From positions 124,001 to 188,000 of the forward strand of contig NZ_CP146242.1 of assembly GCF_037039395.1 (NCBI RefSeq): a stretch of DNA of 64,000 bases, written 5' to 3'. A program made the translations under genes and the position numbers. Positions within the stretch are counted from its first letter, which is position 1. The number at the start of each line of letters is the position of its first letter. A model generated the notes under the pieces. The model worked only from the letters and a program-made list of their open reading frames with translations. It searched no databases and was not told the origin of the DNA. This document shows, piece after piece, positions 25,819-35,045 of the stretch. The stretch comes from Agrobacterium vitis (GTDB lineage: Bacteria; Pseudomonadota; Alphaproteobacteria; Rhizobiales; Rhizobiaceae).

Positions 25819-27075
25819 TCAACCACCTTTGGCAACAAGCGGCTGGCGATATTTCTTCACTGCCTCGGCGATAAGTTTCACCACTTTGCCGCGCCATGCA
25901 GGATCGAGCAAGAGCTTCTCGTCATCCTTGTTGGACAGAAACCCCAATTCGAGCAGCACCGATGGCACATCCTGGGCCTGCAACACCCGGAAGCCGGCAA
26001 AGCGATGCGGATTGTTGATGAGGTTGATCTGTCCGTCGAACGACGTCACCACCGATTTGGCCATGGCGATGGAAAAGGCCTGGGTCTCGCGCCGGGTAAG
26101 ATCGGCGAGGATGTCGGAGACCTCCTGCGGTTCGGCGCTCGCATCGACACCGCCAACCTCGTCCGACTGGTTTTCACGCGCCGCTGCCGCTTCGGCAAGA
26201 TGGTCGGATGCCTTGTCGGAAATGGTATAAACGGTCGCGCCGCGAATATTGGCCTGGCCCAGCATATCGGCATGCAGCGAAATAAACAGGTTTGCGCCCT
26301 TCTGCCGTGCCAGCGTCACGCGCTGCGACAGAGACAGGAAAGTATCGCCATCGCGGGTCAGGAAGGCCTTGACGCCCTTTTGCCGGTTAAGCTCGGCAGC
26401 CAGCGCCCGGGCAAAACCCAGCGTCACGGTTTTTTCCGGCGTATTGGTGGTCTTGCCCGTGGCCCCGGTATCGATACCGCCATGACCGGCATCGACGGCA
26501 ATCAGAAACTCGCCATCCGTCGCCGGCGCCGCCTGTTCTATGCGCGGACTCTTGCCAGTGCTGTAGGCATCGGCATCCCAGGCCTGGGAGGCGACCAGTT
26601 TGGAAAATGTGTCATTATCGGTCATCTCCGCATCGAGAATCAGCCGAAATCCCTGCCCCGCCTCGCTCCTGGGCTCCTCACCGTCCTTGCGCCCTTCGTC
26701 ATTCTTGCGAATATCGGTCAGGACGAGTTTGGCAGGTCTCGCCGTGGTCAGCACGATGCGCGAATGGGTGGCGTCGATGGAGCCGAAACGGATATCCCGA
26801 AACAGGCCACGGGCCACCAGCGCCTCGGCTGGAAAGGCAAAGACCGTGGCTGGCAGATCAACGACGATGCGATCAGGATTGCCGATATAGCGCACGGTTG
26901 CTTCCGGCTTCTGGTCGAAATCCATGACGATACGGGTGCGGGCATCGTCACCGGCGATGCGGGCCGCAAAAGCCGCAAGACGCTCGGCAGAAAAGGCCGT
27001 TGCAGGCGCCAAGCCCGTGATAATACAGGCCAATAGCCATAGGATCACCACGGCAGGCCGCTTGCCTTGCCTCAT
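25819..27075 (-). CDS. amiC: N-acetylmuramoyl-L-alanine amidase (AmiC type)
   Basis: 418 residues from MRQGKRPAVVILWLL. It is exported by a signal peptide (cut near residue 30, FSA-ERL) and cleaves the bond between MurNAc and L-Ala to split septal peptidoglycan. An AMIN domain (about 31-150) for envelope targeting is followed by a zinc Amidase_3 domain with AVDAGHGGIDTGATG, the second histidine in NLFISLHADML and the catalytic glutamate in LLELGFLSN. An ATG 84 bp upstream has a poorly spaced ribosome site and was not used. Upstream of mrcA. Confidence 0.93.
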   Translation of the reverse strand: MRQGKRPAVVILWLLACIITGLAPATAFSAERLAAFAARIAGDDARTRIVMDFDQKPEATVRYIGNPDRIVVDLPATVFAFPAEALVARGLFRDIRFGSIDATHSRIVLTTARPAKLVLTDIRKNDEGRKDGEEPRSEAGQGFRLILDAEMTDNDTFSKLVASQAWDADAYSTGKSPRIEQAAPATDGEFLIAVDAGHGGIDTGATGKTTNTPEKTVTLGFARALAAELNRQKGVKAFLTRDGDTFLSLSQRVTLARQKGANLFISLHADMLGQANIRGATVYTISDKASDHLAEAAAARENQSDEVGGVDASAEPQEVSDILADLTRRETQAFSIAMAKSVVTSFDGQINLINNPHRFAGFRVLQAQDVPSVLLELGFLSNKDDEKLLLDPAWRGKVVKLIAEAVKKYRQPLVAKGG

Positions 27076-27839
27076 GCTTTCCCTCGTTGAACGCACCATC
27101 CGTCCATGCCGCAACACCATCCCGCTCACGCTTTGAAAGTCCCGATCATTCACACCCATCCTTCAACCCTGCCCAAACGACCCTACCCGAGCCGACCGGA
27201 CCGACTGGCAACCGGGCGACTGGAAATTGCAACCAGAGGAAGGCGTGTGGCGCGACCCTGGTTATAAACCAGAGCGCGCATGCCGGCTATTCATCATTCC
27301 TCATCGGCGCGCGCAAGTGCAATAATTCTAATCTATCGGTCTTATCAATATTATGGCCGGGCAGGCTTTGCCGCTTGCCAATGTGACACAGACGACATAC
27401 AACAGAAATAAGGGTTAAAATTGTCGACGGGATAGAGTCATCCGACGGCTGCCAACCAAAACGGACCTGGCGCCATTTGTCTGATTTTTCATCCGCCGCC
27501 AAGGCATTTTTGTCCCGAAACTGAATCGTCCAGCCGGAATCTCCGGCAAAATAACAGGGCGGGAAACCGCCAAACGCTCTTTTGAGCATTCATTGGGCCT
27601 TATCAAGAGGCCTTTGTCATTGTCGCTTTTGTTTTGGTATTTGATGTCGTTGCAGCAGCCTTTGTCCAATGTTGTCCGCCTTGGGGCCTTTGATGCCCTG
27701 AACGCTGACGGACTGCTGCCAGGAAAAATACCGCAGACGAGAGCACCGATATCCGGCGCATCGCTCACGAGATCAGCCCCGCTTGGCACCAGGCCTGCGG
27801 CATTGCTCGCCACCGGTCGCGCCGAGGAGCAGAGCTTAC
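27076..27839. other. 764-bp divergent spacer between amiC and rne
   Basis: Holds no credible gene. It must contain the promoters of amiC (minus) and rne (plus). Small hairpins such as GGCGG-GAAA-CCGCC (about 27555-27572) lie in the rne half. The length suggests a long rne 5-prime untranslated region, which in E. coli mediates autoregulation of RNase E; this role here is inference. Confidence 0.5.
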
Positions 27840-30800
27840 ATGGCAGACAAAATGCTAATCGATGCGTCTCACGAAGAAGAGACGCGCGTCGTTGTCGTTC
27901 GCGGTAACAGGATCGAAGAATTCGATTTTGAATCCCAGCATAAGAAACAGATCCGCGGCAACATCTATCTGGCCAAAGTCACCCGGGTCGAGCCTTCCTT
28001 GCAGGCCGCCTTCGTCGATTACGGCGGCAATCGCCACGGCTTCCTGGCTTTTGCAGAAATCCATCCCGATTATTACCAGATCCCGCTTGCCGACCGTCAG
28101 GCCCTGCTGAAGGCCGAAGCCGAAGAGCATGGCCGTCACGACGACGGCGATTTCGAGCCGGTGCGCAGCAGAGATCCCGGCGAACGCGACCAGCCGGTGA
28201 TTGCCGATCCGGCCGAATTCGCCAATGAAGCCGAAGAAGTGGCCGGTCTCGCCGTCAACCAGGCCGATGACGATCACGCCCAAACCGCTGCCGAGCAACC
28301 GGCAGATGCGCCGCAAGCCGAGGCATCCCAGATCGAAGTGTCAAAGGCTGACGCAGTACCGGCCGAGCCGCAGGCGGACGAGGCAGCCCCTGAGGCCGCA
28401 GCCAAGCCTAAGGCCCGCCGTCCGCGCAAGCCCCGCAAGAAGGCAGGCGAGGTTGAAGCCAGCGCCGATGAAGCGTCCGCAGAACCCGTCCCAATCGAAA
28501 GCGACGAGACACCGGACGACGGATCGAGCAATGGCAGCATGGCCGCCATGGTCGACACGGACTCCATCTCGGAAGAAACCGATAGCCGCCATCGTCATGA
28601 CGATGATGATGACGGCGAGAAGGAAGAGATCGAATCCGTTGGCGCCGAAGACGCCATGGAAGAGGTTCCCGACCGGGTGCGCCGCACGCCGCGCAAGCAA
28701 TATCGCATCCAGGAAGTCATCAAGCGCCGCCAGATCCTGCTGGTGCAGGTCGCCAAGGAAGAACGTGGCAACAAGGGTGCTGCGCTGACCACCTACCTGT
28801 CTCTGGCAGGCCGCTATTCTGTTTTGATGCCGAATACCGCGCGCGGCGGCGGCATTTCCCGCAAGATCACCAACCCTGCCGACCGCAAGCGGTTGAAGGA
28901 AGTGGCCCGCGATCTGGAAGTGCCGCTGGGCATGGGCGTTATCCTGCGCACCGCAGGCGCCAATCGCACCAAGGTCGAGGTCAAGCGCGATTTCGAATAT
29001 CTGATGCGCCTTTGGGAAAACGTTCGCACCCTGACGCTGAATTCCACCGCACCTTGCCTCGTCTATGAGGAAGGCTCACTGATCAAGCGCTCGATCCGCG
29101 ACCTGTACAACAAGGACATCAGCGAGATCGTGGTGTCCGGCGAAGAAGGCTATCGTGAAGCGAAAGACTTCATGAAAATGCTGATGCCGAGCCATGCCAA
29201 GGTGGTTCAGCCCTACCGCGACATTCACCCGATCTTCTCGCGCTCCGGCATCGAGGCGCAACTGGACCGGATGTTGCAGCCGCAGGTGACGCTGAAGTCC
29301 GGTGGTTATATCATCATCAACCAGACCGAAGCGCTGGTTTCCATCGACGTGAACTCGGGTCGTTCGACGCGGGAATATTCGATCGAAGACACGGCCCTGC
29401 AAACCAATCTGGAAGCAGCAGAAGAAGTGGCCCGCCAGTTGCGCCTGCGCGACCTTGCCGGTCTGATCGTCATCGACTTCATCGACATGGAAGAGAAGCG
29501 CAACAATCGCTCCGTCGAGAAGAAGCTGAAGGATTGCCTGAAAAACGACCGCGCCCGTATTCAGGTCGGACGTATTTCGCATTTCGGCCTGCTGGAAATG
29601 TCGCGTCAGCGCATTCGCGCCAGCGTGCTGGAATCGACCACCCAAGTCTGCCAGCATTGCTCCGGCACGGGCCTGATCCGCTCGCAATCCTCCGTTGCCC
29701 TGCATGTATTGCGTGGCGTCGAGGAATATCTGCTGAAAAGCACCACGCACGACATTACCGTGCGCACCCTTCCGGAAACGGCACTGTACCTGCTCAACCA
29801 CAAACGCGGCTCGATTGTCGATTATGAAAACCGCTTCGGCGTGTCGATCATCATCGACTCGGATGCCAGCGTCGGCCACCAGCATTTCGCCATCGACAAG
29901 GGTGAGCCGGTTGCCAATCCGGTCCGCATCGAAACCTTGCTGCCGCTGATCAGCGAGCCGGAAGAAGACGATCCGATCATCGAGATCGAGGAAGAGGATG
30001 ACGAGGACGTCGTAGAGGCTCCTGTTCAGGCGCAGACCGCATCAAGTGGCAATGCCGCAGCAAGCGCCGCCGAAGACGGTAATCGCAAGCGCAAGCGCCG
30101 CCGCCGCCGCCGTGGCAAGAATGGCAATGGCCATGCCGATGGACAACAGAACGCTGCCGGCGGAGACGAAGGCGACGATGACAGCGAAGGCGAGGACGAC
30201 GCCGAAGATACGGCAGAAGACCGCGATGATAGCGTCGAGGCCTCTGAAGCTTCTGAAGACGGCAATAGCGAAAGCCAGCGCCGCAAGCGCCGCCGTCGCG
30301 GCAAACGCGGTGGACGTCGCGGTCGCGATGAAAATGGCGTGAGCGCCGATGCCGAAGGCAATGACACTGCCGAAGATGACGATTCTGCTGAGGAGTCGGC
30401 GCAAGCCGATACCGATCAGGCTGTCGCCGTCGCTGTGGCTCCGTCCGAAGCCGTCGCAGACAGTGTTGAGGTAGATGCCGAGGCCAATGTCCCAGCGACA
30501 GAGACCGTGAAAGCCGATGAGCCAGTGGCTGCCAAGCCACGCCGGGCTCGCAAGCCGAAAGCGTCAGCCAAAACCGAAGCCGCCGAAAGCGTCGAAACGG
30601 TAGTGGAACCTGCTGCTGTGCCTGAGGCTGTGGTTGTCGAAGCACCGGCTGCTGCCGAGCCTGTCGCCGCCTCCCCCGTCTCGGAAGAGACGTCAGTACA
30701 GGCACCTGCTCAGGACGTCTCTGCTCCAGAGCCTGCGGTCGAAGCGCCTGCTTCTGAAGTGGCAAGTGAGCCAGAGGCCGTAAGTGATGCCAGTGCCGAA

Positions 30801-30929
30801 AAGCCGGTGCGCGCCAATCGGTCGTCCAATGTCAGCACATCCGAACCGGTCGTTACCTCGGTGACCAACGGCGACGAAGCTCCGAAACCCAAGAAGGGCG
30901 GATGGTGGCAGAAGCGCGGCTTCCTCTAG
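27840..30929 (+). CDS. rne: Ribonuclease E
   Basis: 1029 residues from MADKMLIDASHEEETRVVV with a GAGGAG site. Essential endonuclease for mRNA decay and rRNA/tRNA processing, scaffold of the degradosome. The S1 domain starts near residue 38 (GNIYLAKVTRVEPSLQAAFV) and is split by an acidic, Ala/Glu/Pro-rich insertion from about 95 to 280. The catalytic DNase I-like domain has SIDVNSGRS (Asp near 502) and VIDFIDM. The Zn-link CQHCSGTG is near 604. The C-terminal half (from about 715) is disordered, with Arg/Lys patches and a final KKGGWWQKRGFL microdomain. Confidence 0.96.
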   Translation: MADKMLIDASHEEETRVVVVRGNRIEEFDFESQHKKQIRGNIYLAKVTRVEPSLQAAFVDYGGNRHGFLAFAEIHPDYYQIPLADRQALLKAEAEEHGRHDDGDFEPVRSRDPGERDQPVIADPAEFANEAEEVAGLAVNQADDDHAQTAAEQPADAPQAEASQIEVSKADAVPAEPQADEAAPEAAAKPKARRPRKPRKKAGEVEASADEASAEPVPIESDETPDDGSSNGSMAAMVDTDSISEETDSRHRHDDDDDGEKEEIESVGAEDAMEEVPDRVRRTPRKQYRIQEVIKRRQILLVQVAKEERGNKGAALTTYLSLAGRYSVLMPNTARGGGISRKITNPADRKRLKEVARDLEVPLGMGVILRTAGANRTKVEVKRDFEYLMRLWENVRTLTLNSTAPCLVYEEGSLIKRSIRDLYNKDISEIVVSGEEGYREAKDFMKMLMPSHAKVVQPYRDIHPIFSRSGIEAQLDRMLQPQVTLKSGGYIIINQTEALVSIDVNSGRSTREYSIEDTALQTNLEAAEEVARQLRLRDLAGLIVIDFIDMEEKRNNRSVEKKLKDCLKNDRARIQVGRISHFGLLEMSRQRIRASVLESTTQVCQHCSGTGLIRSQSSVALHVLRGVEEYLLKSTTHDITVRTLPETALYLLNHKRGSIVDYENRFGVSIIIDSDASVGHQHFAIDKGEPVANPVRIETLLPLISEPEEDDPIIEIEEEDDEDVVEAPVQAQTASSGNAAASAAEDGNRKRKRRRRRRGKNGNGHADGQQNAAGGDEGDDDSEGEDDAEDTAEDRDDSVEASEASEDGNSESQRRKRRRRGKRGGRRGRDENGVSADAEGNDTAEDDDSAEESAQADTDQAVAVAVAPSEAVADSVEVDAEANVPATETVKADEPVAAKPRRARKPKASAKTEAAESVETVVEPAAVPEAVVVEAPAAAEPVAASPVSEETSVQAPAQDVSAPEPAVEAPASEVASEPEAVSDASAEKPVRANRSSNVSTSEPVVTSVTNGDEAPKPKKGGWWQKRGFL

Positions 30930-30953
30930 GAGGGACTTGCGTCTTAAACATTC

Positions 30954-30990
30954 AAAAACGGCCACGCTCCAGCGTGGCCGTTTTTGTTTT
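30954..30990 (+). terminator. Intrinsic terminator of rne
   Basis: AAAAACGGCCACGCT and its exact complement with a 2-nt spacer, followed by TTTTTGTTTT, 25 bp after the rne stop. The mirrored A/T runs allow function in both directions. Confidence 0.93.
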
Positions 30991-31043
30991 GGGGACGAGA
31001 ACAGCAAGCGTTCGTTCGTCCTATGGTCTGTGAAACGGTGTGA

Positions 31044-31616
31044 TCAACCGAAATCCGGCGCTGCCACCGATAATGGCCTCACGCGCTGCATGACCAGCGT
31101 CGGTCTGCCCATATAGGTCGCCTCGCCCTTACGACTATAGCCGCTTTTCTCCGCAACCCGGATCGATGCCTGGTGCTGTGGGTCGAAAAGGCAGACTGTT
31201 TCTGCATGGGCAAAATGCCGATCGGCCCAGCCAAGCGCGGCGGTGACGGCTTCGGTGGCAATGCCCCGACCATGGGCGTCCGCAATCAGCACCCAGCCAA
31301 TTTCCGGCACCTCGTCCAAGGGTGGGGTGATATCGCGCTTGTACTTGGCAAAGCCGACTTCGCCGAGAAAGTCGCCGCTGATCCGGTCTTCGACAACCCA
31401 ATAGCCGAAGGATAGCGCCTGCCAATGGCCGATATAGCGCAGCAGCCGCGACCAGCTGTCGGATCGGTTCGATGGCTTCCCGCTGATATAGCGCACCACT
31501 CTCTCATCCGCCCACATCCGGGCCGATGCCTCGAAATCCTCGAGGCGATGACCGCGCAACCGCAGCCTTTCGGTTTCAAGAACAGGCACGCGCGGCAACA
31601 TTGGCTCATCCTGCAT
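31044..31616 (-). CDS. GNAT-family N-acetyltransferase (RimJ-like)
   Basis: 190 residues from MQDEPMLPRVPVLETERLRLR. The LETERLRLRGHRLEDFEA start is typical of RimJ/RimL-type GNATs, and GRGIATEAVTAALGWADRHF gives the acetyl-CoA pyrophosphate loop (R-G-x-G/A). Substrate unknown; could be an N-terminal alanine or a small molecule. An in-frame TTG 36 bp upstream was not used. Converges on rne across the terminator. Confidence 0.82.
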   Translation of the reverse strand: MQDEPMLPRVPVLETERLRLRGHRLEDFEASARMWADERVVRYISGKPSNRSDSWSRLLRYIGHWQALSFGYWVVEDRISGDFLGEVGFAKYKRDITPPLDEVPEIGWVLIADAHGRGIATEAVTAALGWADRHFAHAETVCLFDPQHQASIRVAEKSGYSRKGEATYMGRPTLVMQRVRPLSVAAPDFG

Positions 31617-31738
31617 TTGGCACCCCTGCTGCGTCTTGAGCGATCCTGACAAACAGAATCAACCCTTTCACAGATTGATTCAAGAGCTTGCCACATTGAA
31701 TCTGGATGCGACTCTAAGCACTTGATCCTTATTGAAAA

Positions 31739-32890
31739 TCAGCCAACCCAATTGGCAATGCGGTCGGTGGCATCGGTCAATTCGGCCAGTGTCCCCGCAT
31801 AGGAAATCCGCAGGGCCCGGTGGCCTTCCAGCGGATCGAAATCCAGGCCAGGCGTTGCCGCCACATGAGTTTGTGCCAGCAATCTGCGGGCAAATTCCAT
31901 ACTATCATTGGTGAAGCGACTGACATCAACATAGGCATAGAAGGCGCCGTCCATGGGAGACAGTAGTGGCATGCCCAGCGCCGGCAGCCGAGCCTGGAGA
32001 AAATCGCGATTGGCGCGGCAACCGGCCCGGTACGCTTCCAGCGCATCGCCTGCTTCAAGCGCAGCCATGGCGGCAATCTGCGATAACTCGGGCGCCGAAA
32101 TATAGAGGCTCTGGGCCACGCATTCCACGCCACGCACCAATGCTGGAGGCAGGACCATCCAGCCGATCCGCCAGCCGGTCATCCGATAATATTTGGAGAA
32201 GGAATTGATGACGACGGCATTCGGCGCGAACTCCACCGCGCTCGCTTCCTCCACGCCATAGGTCAGTCCGTGATAGATCTCGTCGGAGATGAAGCTGACA
32301 CCATTGTCGTCGCACCACAACGCCAGACGCTGTAACGCAGCCCGGCCGGTGACCGTGCCGGTGGGATTGGCGGGGCTGGCCAAAAGCACGCCTTTCAGCC
32401 GCACACCCGCTGCCTTCGCCGCACGCTCCAGACTGTCCGGCGTCAGGGTGAAATCAGTCTCGGGGCCAACCGGCACTTCAATCACCACCAATCCCAGCGC
32501 CTTCAGGATGTTGCGATAGGCCGGATAGCCAGGCCGGGCGATGGCCACCGCGTCGCCTGCCTCAAACAGCGCCAGGAATGCCAGGTTGAAACCCGCCGAC
32601 GAGCCCGTCGTCACCATGATCCGCTCCGCCGCGACCTCCGTGCCGTGACGACGGCGGTAATAATCGGCAAGCCCCTGGCGCAGGTCGGCGCGGCCAAGGG
32701 CGTCGGTATAACCGATCTGTCCCGCTCGCAAGGCCAGTTCCGCCGCACGGATCGCCCGCTCAGGCGCTGGTGCGCCAGGCTGGCCAACGGCAAGCGAAAT
32801 CACCGGATGGCCAGCGGCCTTCAACCGGTTGGCCTCGGCCAGAATGTCCATGGCGTGAAACGGTTCGACGGCACTGCGGGTGGAAAGCAT
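31739..32890 (-). CDS. Class I/II PLP-dependent aminotransferase
   Basis: 383 residues. Fold-type I aminotransferase. Visible residues: GSSAGFNLAF (phosphate-binding turn), SPANPTGTV (Asn contact), SDEIYHGLTY (Asp for the PLP ring nitrogen), SFSKYYRMTGWRIGW (Schiff-base Lys) and the late arginine in RALRISYAG for the substrate carboxylate. It resembles the aspartate/alanine-type subgroup, but the amino acid cannot be read from sequence. The ATG at 32890 is preferred over a TTG 6 bp upstream. Confidence 0.88.
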   Translation of the reverse strand: MLSTRSAVEPFHAMDILAEANRLKAAGHPVISLAVGQPGAPAPERAIRAAELALRAGQIGYTDALGRADLRQGLADYYRRRHGTEVAAERIMVTTGSSAGFNLAFLALFEAGDAVAIARPGYPAYRNILKALGLVVIEVPVGPETDFTLTPDSLERAAKAAGVRLKGVLLASPANPTGTVTGRAALQRLALWCDDNGVSFISDEIYHGLTYGVEEASAVEFAPNAVVINSFSKYYRMTGWRIGWMVLPPALVRGVECVAQSLYISAPELSQIAAMAALEAGDALEAYRAGCRANRDFLQARLPALGMPLLSPMDGAFYAYVDVSRFTNDSMEFARRLLAQTHVAATPGLDFDPLEGHRALRISYAGTLAELTDATDRIANWVG

Positions 32891-33202
32891 AACCAAAACG
32901 GATCTCTTTCTATTCGATAGGACGGTCCAATAGGAGGCTTAAACAGAAATGCGCCCGACATTTGCCGCATTGCGCACCGTATCACAATGGCGAGAGCCAT
33001 GCCGGAATGCGTTTTCCCGCTTTTCCCGGCCAGTGAATGCGTTACGGTCGAATTTTCAATTCGAGGTGGATTCACCGCGAAAATAACCGGATAGACTGGA
33101 CCGCCGGCGCTGCGGCTGGCACAACGCCCTAAGACCGGCAGGGCGGATATCCATACCGCCGAAAATCATGGCCGAAGATAATGGCCAGAGACGAGGATTG
33201 AC
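32891..33202. other. 312-bp divergent spacer, no gene seen
   Basis: Between the aminotransferase (minus) and the DsbA-like gene (plus). Short inverted segments such as CGAATTTTCAATTCG near 33050-33065 are seen, but no ORF with a ribosome site. Promoters for both genes are expected here; no clear boxes were identified. Confidence 0.4.
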
Positions 33203-33964
33203 ATGAAGACACGATTTTTTCGCACCGCCGTTCTGGCAACGCTCATTGCCACGACCGGCCTCGGCGCACCAGCCTACGCGCTGGATGACAAGCAGAAGCA
33301 AGAAATCGGCGCCTTCATCAAGGAATATCTGATCGCCCATCCGGAAATCATGCTCGACGTGCAGGACGCCCTGCAAAAGAAACAGGAAGCGGCCCGCGCC
33401 AGCCAGGCCTCCAGCGGTATCGAACGCAACAAGGCGGAAATCTTCAATTCGAAGGACGATATCGTCCTTGGCAATCCGAAGGGCGATGTGACCATCGTCG
33501 AGTTCTTCGACTATAATTGCGGCTATTGCCGCCATGCGCTGGCGGACATGGACACCATTCTGAAGACTGACAAGAATGTACGGTTCGTCCTGAAGGAATT
33601 CCCGATTCTTGGGCCGGATTCGATGGCAGCACACCGGGTTGCAGACGCTTTTCGCAAGCTGGCGCCGGAAAAATACAGCGACTTCCACCATGCCCTGCTG
33701 GGCAGTGAAGGCCGCGCCACGGAAGAAAGCGCCATTGACGCCGGTGTGACGCTGGGGGTTTCCGAAGCAGCCCTTCGCAAGGAAATGACCGACAGCCCCA
33801 ATGACACATCCGTCAAAAAGGTCTATCAACTGGCCCAGGCCCTGGGCATTAACGGCACACCCGCCTATGTGATCGGCAACGAACTGGTTTCCGGTGCCAT
33901 CGGTGCCGATGCTCTTCAGGAGAAGCTGGCGAATGTTCGCGCCTGCGGCAAATCAACCTGCTGA
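33203..33964 (+). CDS. Periplasmic DsbA-family thiol-disulfide oxidoreductase (ScsC-like)
   Basis: 253 residues. Signal peptide MKTRFFRTAVLATLIATTGL ends near APAYA-LDD (residue 26). An N-terminal helical segment (QKQEIGAFIKEYLIAHPEIML) like that used for oligomerisation in ScsC proteins precedes the thioredoxin fold with the redox site FDYNCGYCRHAL (CxxC) and the cis-proline in GTPAYVIGNEL. It oxidises or isomerises disulfides in exported proteins. A second cysteine pair ends the chain (RACGKSTC). First gene of a run with aroQ-accBC-aat; the DsbA partner is not in the window. Confidence 0.9.
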   Translation: MKTRFFRTAVLATLIATTGLGAPAYALDDKQKQEIGAFIKEYLIAHPEIMLDVQDALQKKQEAARASQASSGIERNKAEIFNSKDDIVLGNPKGDVTIVEFFDYNCGYCRHALADMDTILKTDKNVRFVLKEFPILGPDSMAAHRVADAFRKLAPEKYSDFHHALLGSEGRATEESAIDAGVTLGVSEAALRKEMTDSPNDTSVKKVYQLAQALGINGTPAYVIGNELVSGAIGADALQEKLANVRACGKSTC

Positions 33965-34089
33965 ATCCACCAGATAGTCGCGATATCCAGCTGATTTTAC
34001 AGTGAAGCCATAGGGAGAAAAGCGCAAAGGGCTTTTCCTTCAACGGATGCCGGTTTATAGGAGGCGGTCGAAAACGCGACGGAACAGCA

Positions 34090-34527
34090 ATGAGCAGAAC
34101 AATTTTCGTGCTGAACGGCCCCAATCTGAATGCGCTTGGCAAGCGGGAGCCCGGGATTTACGGCGGCAAGACACTGGCCGACATCGAAGCGGATTGCGTT
34201 CGATTGGGTGAGCAGCTCGGCATTGCCGTGGACTGCCGCCAGAGCAATCATGAGGGCGATCTGGTCGATTGGCTGCATGAAGCGGGCGATAAGGCTGTCG
34301 GTGTCGCGCTCAATGCCGGTGCCTATACGCATACATCGATCGCACTGCATGACGCCATGCGGGCGATTACTGTTCCGGTCATCGAAGTTCATATTTCGAA
34401 TGTCCACGCGCGGGAAGAATTCCGCCATACCTCAATGATAGCGCCCGCCGCCAAGGGAGTTATTTGCGGCTTCGGACCGCATTCCTACCTCCTGGCGCTG
34501 CAAGCGCTTGATAACCTCACACGATAG
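34090..34527 (+). CDS. aroQ: 3-dehydroquinate dehydratase, type II
   Basis: 145 residues. Third step of the shikimate pathway, trans dehydration in a dodecamer. N-terminal FVLNGPNLNALGKREPGIYG contains the catalytic Tyr and Arg loop; RQSNHEGDLVDWLHEA, LNAGAYTHTSIAL and EVHISNVHAREEFRH are the other family motifs. The length is standard. It lies 25 bp before accB, the usual alphaproteobacterial order. Confidence 0.96.
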   Translation: MSRTIFVLNGPNLNALGKREPGIYGGKTLADIEADCVRLGEQLGIAVDCRQSNHEGDLVDWLHEAGDKAVGVALNAGAYTHTSIALHDAMRAITVPVIEVHISNVHAREEFRHTSMIAPAAKGVICGFGPHSYLLALQALDNLTR

Positions 34528-34552
34528 AACAAGAAATTCAGGGACAACCTCC

Positions 34553-35041
34553 ATGGCAGAGAAGAAAACCGGCATCGATCAGGCGCTTATCCGCGAGCTG
34601 GCGAATATCTTGAACGAGACCGATCTGAGCGAGATCGAAGTGGAACAGGATGCGCTGAGAATTCGCGTTTCCCGCGCCGCGCCGCAAATGGTGGCTCCGC
34701 AGATGATGGCAATGCCGCAGATGCAGTATGGCGCGCCTTATGGTGCCCCGGCACCTGCCGCAGCACCTGCTCCGGTCGCGGTCGCAGCTCCTGCTGCCCG
34801 CGATCTGTCCAAAGCCGTAACGGCTCCCATGGTCGGCACGGTCTATATGTCCCCCGCCCCCGGTTCCAAGCCCTTCATCGAAGTTGGCTCGACGGTCAAG
34901 GAAGGCCAGACGCTGCTGATCATCGAAGCCATGAAGACAATGAACCAGATCCCTTCGCCTCGTTCCGGCAAGGTCGTCGAAATCCTCATCGACGATGCAA
35001 GCCCGGTCGAATATGGCGAAGCCATGGTCATTATCGAGTAA
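34553..35041 (+). CDS. accB: Biotin carboxyl carrier protein of acetyl-CoA carboxylase
   Basis: 162 residues from [16 protein letters not shown]. The N-terminal helical region, an Ala/Pro-rich linker (about 52-85) and a C-terminal biotinyl domain with the biotin-accepting lysine in EAMKTMNQI are all clear. It carries CO2 from AccC to the carboxyltransferase for malonyl-CoA synthesis. The longer upstream frame overlaps aroQ and is rejected. accC follows after 4 nt. Confidence 0.96.
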   Translation: MAEKKTGIDQALIRELANILNETDLSEIEVEQDALRIRVSRAAPQMVAPQMMAMPQMQYGAPYGAPAPAAAPAPVAVAAPAARDLSKAVTAPMVGTVYMSPAPGSKPFIEVGSTVKEGQTLLIIEAMKTMNQIPSPRSGKVVEILIDDASPVEYGEAMVIIE

Positions 35042-35045
35042 GCCG

